Source: Symsagittifera roscoffensis
Lineage: Eukaryota; Xenacoelomorpha; Acoela; Convolutidae
Direction: 5' to 3'
NCBI RefSeq assembly: GCF_963678635.1
Contig: NC_087066.1
Coordinates: 49,349,581-49,409,580 of the forward strand
DNA length: 60,000 bases
The notes under the pieces are model-generated. The model was given only the letters and a program-made list of their open reading frames with translations. It was not told the origin of the DNA and searched no databases. Position numbers and translations under genes: made by a program. Below are positions 48,601 to 51,506 of this stretch, one piece after another. The stretch's first letter is position 1, and each line of letters starts with the position of its first letter.

Positions 48601-50615
48601 TCTCATCTTGAAAAAAGCTTCATGACCGTTATAAGACTCTACGTTCAGCGACTGTTAATAAATTGGGGCAATATAAAGTGGAGTCTTATATATGTCGTGA
48701 TGTTTTTTCATCATATTTTGATCATACTGAAATTAGATTTCTCGAGTTTTTACGCTTCACTAGCGTTTAAGTCTCAGAAGAAATCATTTCCTGTGTTTAA
48801 AGGAAGACAAACTCCATTATTGAAAGTTTTGAAGGTGACGGAGAGCGCGATCGGATTCTAATTTCGAATAAAGGTTTATTTTTCAGCTGAACAAAAACTT
48901 GACCTATTGATCTTGTTTTCTCAAAATGAGTTTTTTAGTGTTTTGAAATGCATAACTTATACATATTTTGCCTTTATGCTTTCCATTTTAATACATGCTA
49001 AATTGTGTCTTTTATATTTGGTGCTACGTTTGCTGCATCGAATTGGCAATTTGTTAGCATACGTAGCTGCGTTGTAGGTGGCTTGTTTTTGGGGACTATT
49101 AGCATCCGTGGCTGAGTGGTTAGTGTGGGAGATCCAGATTTGGTATGTCGCAGTTTCGAATCCGACACGTAGCCGAGTTTTTGCTAATTGGAGGCTTATT
49201 TATACTTTTTCTTATTCTACGCGATAGAGCTGCTTTTTGGTCGTGTTCTCGCAAGTGTTAGCGAAGCTCAGCTTCGCCTCTGTTTATTTTTGTTTTGCTA
49301 AATAGAGAGTTGATCATTTGGGCTCAATAAGCCAAAATATCCTAAATGACATAATTTTTTTGGTAAGTAACGCTATTGAAATAATTATTTTTGACCTGTA
49401 TTATGATATTATCATTTGCACGGAGGGATCTAGGCTTTTCTCGAAAGGGTTGGCGAATTTTCAATGAAAAAATTCTGAAATTTTAAGTTGATCAAAATGA
49501 TTTTCTGGGCTCTCTTAAAACACCAAAAGAGACCCAGAAAAAAAATTTTGGCACTTTTTGGAAGGTTTTGATCGAAAAGTGCGTAAGGCGCCTTTAAAAA
49601 ATTTCTGGGAAATCTCAACAAAACACTGCAAAAGTATCGGGTAATCGTCTTTTTAATAGTGAAGCTAAATGAAGAACTATATAAATGATCTTAACGAAAA
49701 AAAGACAATCTGACCTACCCTTAAGGATATTGAAGTGTAATAAAATTACGAATGTCTGACATTGTGTTTAATTAATGTGCCAGTAACATTCTTGTGGAAA
49801 AACTAAGCGTATACGTTTTCCGATTTGAAAAAAGTATCCAAAGTATCTGCATGGTTGCCACGGTATCAGTGCCAGCAAATTAATATCAGGGCCAAAGAAA
49901 TTCGCTGCTTTTGTTTAATAAATCAATGTATTTCGTGACAAACTGGCAGAAAAAAGTGAAATAGTTTCAGAAATTGAAGCGATAAAACTTCAAAAGCTTA
50001 AATTTTTTAATCAGTCGATGCGAGAAATTAATTTTTGAAACATTGTTCTGAGCGTATTATTAATTCAGTGCCCGGCATTCATTATTGTCAAAGCTAGCAT
50101 TTTTCGGATACAGTGGCCACCCTGGCCTGGAAGCTATATCTAGCATAGTAAATTGTCTTTTTTTTTAACCATTGGAATAGAAAGTTAGTGCATAGAAGGA
50201 TATCTTTTGAATTTAGTGATGCCTTGGAGTATCTTCTCCTACTTTGTCCAACTTAGACTTAGACTAAAGCGTCAAGTTTTTGTTTTATAATTTAAAGAAG
50301 CGTTCGGAAGAGATTGAAACGACCTAATTTGCAAAAAAAAAGTGCGAAGTTAAACAGAAGTTGGCTTTCTTGACGATTTTTTGCTTGCAGATTGTTTTTG
50401 TTTCTCTGAATAGCTTCTGAAGCTTAAAGATCAGTTTAAAGATTTCATTGATAGTATATTGGACTATTCTAAAAACAATAAAACTGTAAGACGCGAAGAT
50501 GTGAGTCTCACCTGTTAACTCTGTCCCCTTTCCTGTTTAGGTGTCGCATGTGAATCCAGTGGACCACGCCCATAATCTGCTCAAGGAAATCGAAAAACTC
50601 TCGCTGAGAAAATAA
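12533..50615 (+). CDS. RPA1: Replication protein A 70 kDa DNA-binding subunit (12 coding exons)
   Basis: RPA1 is the large subunit of the heterotrimeric nuclear ssDNA-binding complex used in replication, repair and recombination. Joined coding exons: 12533-12640, 16100-16255, 16666-16919, 17442-17619, 17856-17997, 18926-19069, 31901-32085, 32296-32427, 38446-38620, 43984-44153, 44481-44669, 50541-50615. They sum to 1908 nt (635 aa plus stop), close to human RPA1 (616 aa). Domain order is the family's: N-terminal OB fold DBD-F (about 1-115), Gly/Ser/Thr-rich linker (about 116-185), DBD-A (about 190-305), DBD-B (about 310-435), DBD-C with a zinc ribbon (about 450-620). Family motifs seen include ANKQ, TLWG, DFGGRSLS, NPDIPEA and YRCEKC. 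All exon phases agree, including split Gly codons at introns 5, 6 and 9. No frameshift or internal stop is present, so the gene looks intact. It is the only host gene seen. Confidence 0.95.
12641..14109. other. RPA1 intron 1, first part, nothing recognised
   Basis: No coding similarity or clear repeat was seen. The open reading frame at 13728 has no recognisable features and AT-rich composition like its surroundings. Confidence 0.3.
14110..14630. repeat. Direct duplication inside the LINE relic
   Basis: Copies at about 14110-14351 and 14386-14630 share long identical blocks (GTTTTCACTGGTGCATAC, ATCGCTTCCTTTTTATCTAG, CGTGGATGCGTAAGCC) with a few differences. The - strand encodes the same LINE segment in both. 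A local duplication after insertion, or two nested truncated copies, would explain it. Confidence 0.8.
14110..15560 (-). mobile_element. Decayed non-LTR retrotransposon (RT region) in RPA1 intron 1
   Basis: Read on the - strand from about 15520 leftwards, LINE reverse transcriptase blocks appear in order though broken: FQKAFDTEDHLLL (F.KAFDTVDH), RSYLNHRKQYV (SYL.NRKQ.V), a decayed GVPQGS block, INDI, and LLYANDTAL (the FADDT catalytic block with a D to N change). Further left, 14110-14630 carries the downstream KYGVLAYASTKNTKK segment, present twice. It resembles Jockey/CR1-type elements. Confidence 0.7.
15608..15665 (+). repeat. tRNA-like SINE head fragment
   Basis: TTGGTCTAGTGGTAACAAG is a good Pol III A box of tRNA type. 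About 35 nt on, GGGGTTCGATTT fits a B box. The sequence then passes into T-rich DNA rather than a tRNA 3' half, so it is read as a SINE head fragment, not a tRNA gene. Confidence 0.5.
16100..16255 (+). CDS. RPA1: RPA1 exon 2 (DBD-F core)
   Basis: Encodes 52 residues of the N-terminal OB fold. ERFRILISDG matches the human PRYRLLMSDG strand, which carries the basic-cleft arginines used for partner-protein binding. The acceptor TTCTTTTCAG and donor GTAAGT are both strong, and both boundaries are phase 0. Confidence 0.93.
16666..16919 (+). CDS. RPA1: RPA1 exon 3 (end of DBD-F and linker)
   Basis: Begins GDRKIVVFMDAQVV, the last strand of DBD-F (human GRRVVILMELEVL). It then runs into a low-complexity Asn/Thr/Ser/Gly-rich linker with a run of six glycines, typical of the flexible tether between DBD-F and DBD-A. 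The acceptor is TTTAG and the donor is GTACGG at 16920. The exon leaves two bases that combine with exon 4 into an Arg codon. Confidence 0.9.
17442..17619 (+). CDS. RPA1: RPA1 exon 4 (linker end, first half of DBD-A)
   Basis: Encodes a short Pro/Gly/Ser stretch and then the start of DBD-A: NPYQNKWVIKARCMNKGSIR, matching human [20 protein letters not shown]. The acceptor is GTTTTTAG and the donor GTAAGT. It ends in phase 0 at KLFNFE. Confidence 0.93.
17856..17997 (+). CDS. RPA1: RPA1 exon 5 (DBD-A, before a GC-AG intron)
   Basis: Carries SGEIRITGFNDQVDKF (human SGEIRATAFNEQVDKF), including the phenylalanine that stacks on ssDNA (human F238), and ANKQY, where human has ANKQF (F269). Reading straight on meets a TAG at 18000-18002. 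The only join that keeps frame with exon 6 uses a GC donor (ACAG|GCTAGT) at 17998, giving a split GGC glycine. Confidence 0.88.
17998..18925 (+). other. RPA1 intron 5, GC-AG type
   Basis: The donor is ACAG|GCTAGT and the acceptor TTTCTAG. No GT donor nearby keeps the frame: GTACAA at 17981 would give the wrong phase, and the GT at 18002 follows an in-frame stop. The donor matches the GC-AG consensus (AG|GCAAGT) at most positions. Confidence 0.75.
18926..19069 (+). CDS. RPA1: RPA1 exon 6 (end of DBD-A, start of DBD-B)
   Basis: Begins two bases into a Gly codon, then HDYELTLTNGT (human NDYEMTFNNET), and finishes at VVDVIG (human LVDIIG). The acceptor is TTTCTAG and the donor GTTAGT at 19070, phase 1. 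The following intron, 19070-31900, is the longest of the gene at 12.8 kb and is almost entirely repeats. Confidence 0.92.
19209..19837 (+). repeat. R1 composite SINE-like repeat, copy 1
   Basis: First of at least five copies of a repeat of about 600 bp. It has an AT-rich 5' body (ACACAGTTGATGCATTTT, CTCGATTTCAGAAATTTT), then GGTGCCACTTTTGCTGCAT and TTAGCATATGTAGCTGCTTT, a tRNA-like unit (about 19660-19725), and a tail with GCTGCTTTTTGTCGTGCTCT and the CGCAAGTGTTTGCGAA..TTCGCC hairpin. The tail of this copy is included in the tandem duplication that starts at 19698. Confidence 0.7.
19698..23328. repeat. 1.81 kb tandem duplication in RPA1 intron 6
   Basis: Two nearly identical units, 19698-21510 and 21516-23328 (period 1818, 5 nt GTGTA between), differ by scattered substitutions and 1-2 nt indels. 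The unit starts inside the tRNA-like part of an R1 repeat and includes its hairpin tail. The rest is AT-rich with no coding similarity; recurring CGGC-TTATTAT-ATCGGC phrases run through its second half. The junctions and low divergence point to a recent tandem event. Confidence 0.9.
23329..24884. other. RPA1 intron 6, repeat-derived, no gene
   Basis: Contains two hairpin-tail copies (about 23522-23560 and 24193-24230), each headed by TATCGCAAGTG, without an obvious tRNA-like head. An AATAAA lies near 24568. No coding similarity was seen on either strand. Confidence 0.35.
24885..25487 (+). repeat. R1 composite SINE-like repeat, copy 2
   Basis: Same order as copy 1. GGCAAATATTGGTGCCACTTT at the 5' side, ACACAGTTGATGCATTTT, GGTGCCACTTTTGCTGCA, then a tRNA-like unit at about 25309-25376 with a poor B box, and a tail ending GTTTGCGAAGAGCAACTTCG, CCTCTGTGTT. 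A 168-codon open frame across it (25000-25506) is an accident of the repeat. Confidence 0.65.
25461..25541. repeat. 80 bp repeat-tail block, also at 28080-28160
   Basis: The block from CAACTTCGCCTCTGTGTT to TTCAGCCACTTT occurs here, just before the gag fragment, and again at about 28080-28160, just after the first copy of the 2.2 kb duplicated segment. The two copies are essentially identical. The gag fragment plus the 2.2 kb segment is therefore bracketed by a direct repeat. Confidence 0.75.
25545..25915 (-). pseudogene. Orphan Gypsy gag fragment with two zinc knuckles
   Basis: The - strand encodes a basic/Gly-rich linker and then a CCHC pair: C-x2-C...H-x4-C as CYNCDAPNFTLDHIANC, and CNSCRKLGHFERTC, followed by an Arg/Gly-rich stretch. 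Both knuckles keep all ligands. There is one stop and one frameshift upstream in the linker. It is the nucleocapsid end of a Ty3/Gypsy Gag, with no protease or RT attached. Confidence 0.75.
25905..28077. repeat. 2.2 kb duplicated segment, copy A
   Basis: Near-identical to 29455-31638 (offset 3550-3560). The first kilobase is unique-looking, with a short repeated GTCGAG-AAGTCAAAACATA motif around 26200-26380. From about 26940 it is a degenerate array of an 80-100 bp unit. No gene is supported; its longer open frames are in repeats and occur in both copies. Confidence 0.9.
28161..28680. other. RPA1 intron 6, spacer between the 2.2 kb copies
   Basis: AT-rich with no recognised gene. A short phrase around ATTAAATGAAAGTCGGAATG and GAACGCAATGTTTAACTGAA (about 28365-28440) recurs near 29080-29130, so it belongs to another local repeat. 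Confidence 0.4.
29455..31638. repeat. 2.2 kb duplicated segment, copy B
   Basis: Second copy of 25905-28077, with scattered substitutions and a few small indels (for example an extra TATAATGGT near 31470). It ends only 262 nt before RPA1 exon 7. The left and right joints both fall in copies of the 85 bp unit (GATTCGGTC.. and ..CTACATGAAATAACTA), which suggests recombination between array units. Confidence 0.9.
31901..32085 (+). CDS. RPA1: RPA1 exon 7 (DBD-B)
   Basis: Completes the Gly codon from exon 6. It encodes KRELNLLDRS and RITLWGGEAEKF, which contains the tryptophan that stacks on ssDNA (human W361 in TATLWGEDADKF). There is a longer acidic/Asn loop (DENNPNP) than in human. The acceptor is TGATTTAG, the donor GTAGGC, and the end is phase 0. 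Confidence 0.94.
32296..32427 (+). CDS. RPA1: RPA1 exon 8 (end of DBD-B)
   Basis: The most conserved exon: KDFGGRSLSMGVSSS then NPDIPEAHQLSGWF, matching human SDFGGRSLSVLSSS and NPDIPEAYKLRGWF. It includes the second DBD-B stacking aromatic (human F386). The acceptor is TTCTCTCCAG and the donor GTTGGT; both ends are phase 0. Confidence 0.95.
32960..33040 (+). repeat. tRNA-like SINE head
   Basis: GAGCGTGGTGCAGATACC resembles an A box and GAGGTTCGATCCCGGCAG is an excellent B box. There are about 45 nt between them. No discriminator/CCA-type 3' end or acceptor-stem pairing was seen, so it is more likely a SINE head than a tRNA gene. Confidence 0.5.
33079..34803 (+). repeat. R2 composite repeat, copy 1 (three tRNA-like units)
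   Basis: About 1.7 kb in RPA1 intron 8, nearly the same as 46383-48025 in intron 11. It holds three tRNA-like, Pol III box-like units: about 33356-33412 (GGGTTCGAGGACC), 33551-33617 (TTGGCACGAGGAGAT.. GGTTCGAATCC) and 34490-34540 (TAGCGTAGAGGTAGGG..). It has two hairpin tails (about 33300 and 34783). A hAT-type MITE is embedded at 33903-34223. Confidence 0.8.
33903..34223. mobile_element. hAT-type MITE with 8 bp target duplication
   Basis: A 321 bp element with 16 bp terminal inverted repeats, CAGGCGCGGATCTAGG at the left and the complement of CAGTAGCGGATTTAGG at the right (13 of 16 match). It is flanked by a perfect 8 bp duplication GCCAAAGG (33895-33902 and 34224-34231). An 8 bp duplication and CAG-starting ends fit the hAT superfamily. 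Internal runs of G at the left and C at the right extend the pairing. It has no coding capacity, so it is non-autonomous. Confidence 0.85.
36728..37990. repeat. Direct repeat of about 150 bp in intron 8, spacing 990 bp
   Basis: 36728-36870 and 37718-37868 share CGCGCTATTAACGCGTAAGC, GAAAGAAGCTTATTTGCC, TTGTTACAAGGAGCG and TATGGCGTGTGGGGG with few changes. Both are followed about 70-80 nt later by TGTTATTACTGCTCCATAAA. A related, shorter relative lies near 56430-56650. Function unknown; likely ends or parts of a larger transposable element. Confidence 0.75.
38446..38620 (+). CDS. RPA1: RPA1 exon 9 (hinge and start of DBD-C)
   Basis: Starts with a Met/Gly/Ser-rich hinge. It then encodes GDKADYYTTKATFVFFKKDG, matching human [20 protein letters not shown] at the start of DBD-C. 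The acceptor is TTGGATTAG and the donor GTAGAG; the end is phase 1. Confidence 0.93.
39157..39194 (+). repeat. Perfect 14 bp hairpin at the LINE 5' end
   Basis: ATTCAACATGAAAC (39157-39170) and its exact reverse complement GTTTCATGTTGAAT (39181-39194) are separated by TTATTAAATA. The left arm starts at the inferred first base of the element. It could be a 5' RNA structure of the LINE, or an inverted duplication made on integration. Confidence 0.8.
39401..40366 (+). CDS. LINE ORF1 (RNA-binding, coiled coil plus RRM-like)
   Basis: ORF1 is intact, 321 codons from 39401, or 293 from the Met at 39485 (MSNEQPTNEG), which has the better protein start. Residues about 90-150 include heptad-like helices (QSLASDANQLKAAIPNIEST), suggesting a coiled coil. 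A Ser/Ala-rich linker follows. The C-terminal half (about 175-310) starts FRIRIDGISEIEG and has RPRTIIVTLP and RKVLSKAPLL, the pattern of the RRM-like plus C-terminal domain of LINE ORF1 proteins, which bind element RNA. No zinc knuckle is seen. It ends in TGA, and the same frame continues as ORF2. Confidence 0.8.
   Translation: MYCFIRLPLHNKLPRQFKTPSPYPKKKSMSNEQPTNEGTPGIGAPISMTAKNYYPNILELVWASNEDASRVVNGLNKQSLVCLLRESISQLKLGLNTEYSLSDTVQSLASDANQLKAAIPNIESTISSRFKDAFEKISTKIQNTKSDSGASISRPVAASTPASRNNDRKPSDDSHLFRIRIDGISEIEGKPSHEVIKEETAAVEKIFGYLTEPLTIWNMKRLGSFKKDRNRPRTIIVTLPHVWDVRKVLSKAPLLKNYVSKVYLSKSLSHPEIVMENAILKKRRELIESGIPKEALKIRSLKLLKDGEVVNIESLTDQSTA
40367..43279 (+). pseudogene. LINE ORF2: endonuclease and reverse transcriptase, 3 stops
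   Basis: One uninterrupted frame, the same as ORF1, with no frameshift over 2.9 kb but with internal stops TAA 40895, TGA 41063 and TAG 41798. Endonuclease (APE type): IFNVRSI, LTETWL, GVLYNPP, MGDINLPGVNW, and SDHKPM with the catalytic His. Reverse transcriptase: NYRPISLL, YLDFAKAFDKVSH, SGVPQGSLLGPLLF, and the catalytic YMFADDSKL. The C-terminal end is Cys-rich (CSWCFACNCNSC). The first Met in this frame lies inside the endonuclease at about 40715, so ORF2 has no start codon of its own in frame. It is inactive as it stands. Confidence 0.9.
43353..43780 (+). repeat. R1 composite repeat, copy 3 (3' part after the LINE)
   Basis: Continues the R1 sequence cut by the LINE (TTGAAATGCATAGTTTATAC, GTGTGGATGCTTTCAGTTTG). 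The tRNA-like unit is at about 43584-43660 (GCATGGCTGAGTG A-box-like) and the hairpin tail GTTTGCGAAGCGCAGCTTTG is at about 43745. The 5' part of the same copy lies at about 39130-39156. Confidence 0.65.
43984..44153 (+). CDS. RPA1: RPA1 exon 10 (DBD-C zinc ribbon)
   Basis: Encodes the zinc ribbon of DBD-C with four cysteines at about residues 493, 496, 510 and 513 (CKTC..YRCEKC). The spacing is CX2C-X13-CX2C, whereas the human first pair is CX4C. It continues with SANIADHSDNLWVTLFNESAE (human [21 protein letters not shown], compared with short gaps). The acceptor is TTCTCTAG and the donor GTCAGT, phase 0. Confidence 0.94.
44481..44669 (+). CDS. RPA1: RPA1 exon 11 (DBD-C C-terminal half)
   Basis: Encodes VFSEANFKSYLFKIRVKMES, matching human [20 protein letters not shown], then YNDETRLKSSVVQ (human YNDESRIKATVMD). 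The acceptor is GGCTTAAG (purine-interrupted, fairly weak) and the donor GTACAC, followed by an AC-rich microsatellite. Both ends are phase 0. Confidence 0.93.
44670..44702. repeat. AC-rich microsatellite after exon 11 donor
   Basis: Begins directly in the donor (GTACACACATGCATACATAC..) and runs as ACAC. It is short and simple, and notable only for being part of the splice donor context. Confidence 0.7.
45548..45620 (+). repeat. tRNA-like SINE head (family c)
   Basis: CTGCAGCGTAGAGGTAGGG (A-box-like) and GAGGGTTCGAACCTGGGCAG (strong B box) about 45 nt apart. Relatives, with weaker B boxes, are at 34490, 47691 and 57029. All are followed about 250 nt later by a hairpin tail. This copy has the best-preserved boxes of the family. 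Confidence 0.6.
45708..46385. repeat. 680 bp block duplicated at 55628-56310
   Basis: Almost identical to 55628-56310 (offset about 9.92 kb): shared landmarks include GGCTTGCCTCACTTAGCAAC, TATGCGGAGTCCAACTTCGC and ACAAGCAAAACCTTGTGTTA. It includes a hairpin tail at about 45870. It is one of the blocks that link intron 11 to the 3' flank of RPA1. Confidence 0.85.
46383..48025 (+). repeat. R2 composite repeat, copy 2
   Basis: Second copy of 33079-34803. tRNA-like units are at about 46705-46765, 46902-46967 and 47691-47757; hairpin tails are at about 46650 and 47998. The hAT MITE inside is 5'-truncated, and an expanded C run (47399-47411) and a (TA)n stretch (about 47279-47290) mark later changes. 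Confidence 0.8.
47240..47421. mobile_element. 5'-truncated copy of the hAT-type MITE
   Basis: In the second R2 copy the same insertion is present, but its left end is gone: the sequence passes from TTAGTTACCGCTTAGGACC straight into the middle of the MITE (CTATGACATAATGAAC). It then runs to the right end CCCCCTAAATCCGCTAATG and TCCAAAGG. The insertion therefore predates the R2 duplication, and the left end was lost later. Confidence 0.7.
48034..48312. repeat. Foldback element (imperfect long inverted repeat)
   Basis: The left arm about 48034-48122 (AACGCCTGTGTTATG..GTGATCAGTTTTAGTGTA) pairs imperfectly with about 48215-48312. The middle has a second partial right-arm copy at about 48160. It is the same family as the better-preserved foldback at 57610-57905. 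Confidence 0.75.
48264..50413. repeat. 2.1 kb segment duplicated at about 57.8-60.0 kb
   Basis: Nearly collinear with 57840-60000 (offset about 9.58 kb), at a few percent divergence judged by eye. It includes R1 copy 4 and the block with GCCACCCTGGCCTGGAAGCT. The match is still running when the window ends, 128 nt short of the position corresponding to exon 12. Confidence 0.9.
48935..49287 (+). repeat. R1 composite repeat, copy 4
   Basis: The best tRNA-like unit of the R1 family is at 49102-49170: CCGTGGCTGAGTGGTTAGTG (A box, tRNA-Ser/Leu-like) and GTTTCGAATCCGACAC (B box). The tail reads CGCAAGTGTTAGCGAAGC then TCAGCTTCGCCTCTG. The 5' half of R1 is shortened here. It lies in RPA1 intron 11. 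Confidence 0.75.
50541..50615 (+). CDS. RPA1: RPA1 exon 12 (C-terminal tail and stop)
   Basis: Encodes 24 residues, VSHVNPVDHAHNLL then a charged helix, and TAA at 50613-50615. The PVD motif sits where human has VKPVDYREYGRRL, the trimerisation helix of DBD-C. The acceptor TTTCCTGTTTAG is strong. A second, differently sequenced PVD-containing block lies at 51120. Confidence 0.88.
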   Translation: MSHVNPVDHAHNLLKEIEKLSLRK

Positions 50616-50679
50616 CTGTCCCAATGTAAACTTTGAACTTTGCTTGACGGCTTCGTCTCCTTTTTCCCACACGAGATGC

Positions 50680-50685
50680 AATAAA
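50680..50685 (+). promoter_or_regulatory. Probable RPA1 polyadenylation signal
   Basis: AATAAA 65 nt after the RPA1 stop codon, within sequence of exon-like base composition. Position and motif fit the cleavage/polyadenylation signal for transcripts ending at exon 12. Confidence 0.6.
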
Positions 50686-51119
50686 TGCGAAAGAATGCTC
50701 GGCGAAATTATTTATTAGTTTGCGTTCTGGCATTAATTGAGCTTCATTTTGCGAATTCATTTACTGGAGGAATGCAATAAGTGAAATTTTGACTTGAGAG
50801 GAGAAAAGGCGAACGAGCTCCAAATTGATTCTGACTTTTTGATGTTACTTGTTTGAAATTGAAATTAACTTAATGTGAGATGGTCGCTTTTGTAACAGTG
50901 TCATTTATTTATTCAGCTGATAGTGCTAAGTCTTAATGTTACCTGGCTAATATAGTGAGATTTACAGTTGATTTATTTGTGCAATTCAATTCATCTTGCG
51001 AGTCTTTGATGGAAACTAAGAAAAAACTACTCGAAGGTTGTTTTGTCGCAATCATGAGAGAATGTCCCTTGCCACGTAAACCCTAAACTCCCAACAAATC
51101 CTCCCCACTTACCCCGCAG

Positions 51120-51205
51120 ACCTGTGTTTTGCACCGGTGGATGTCACGGAATTCCTCAACCTGCATACAGACAAGCTCAACCTCCCAACGTGTGCTAATA
51201 ACTAA
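51120..51205 (+). other. Candidate alternative or relic RPA1 terminal exon
   Basis: A GC-rich, exon-like block follows a good acceptor (CACTTACCCCGCAG). Read from 51122 it gives LCFAPVDVTEFLNLHTDKL and a few more residues before TAA at 51203-51205. PVD followed by E-F fits the human tail (PVDYREYGRRL) at least as well as exon 12 does. However, this frame needs a phase-1 donor, while exon 11 ends in phase 0; joined directly to exon 11 the motif would be lost. No AATAAA is seen just downstream. It may be a second terminal exon using an unseen small exon, or a decayed duplicate. Confidence 0.45.
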
Positions 51206-51506
51206 ACGAACATGAGAGAGAGAGAGAGAGTCCCGAGAACATGATTTCGCCAAATACCTAAAATGTTATGTCAATATTGCTCCTTTGTTATTCAACGGTC
51301 AAAGAATTGGCTGCGAGTTCACCTGAAACAACATGAGAATATTTTTTTGGCTCTGAACTGATTTGCAATACTTTTTTTTGGTCATAACTTTTTGTGCGAA
51401 TCTTGTTTAAATCCAGGGGGGGGGGCGGATCTAGGTTTTTCACGAGGGGAGGGCCGATTCTCGAAATATTTTCAAACACTTCGTCGATTTTTTTGTAGGT
51501 TAACTA

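Noticed and set aside
49102-49170. Possible tRNA-Ser/Leu gene
   Set aside because: The Pol III boxes are good, but no paired acceptor stem or credible anticodon arm could be drawn, and it sits inside a multi-copy repeat, so it is a SINE part.
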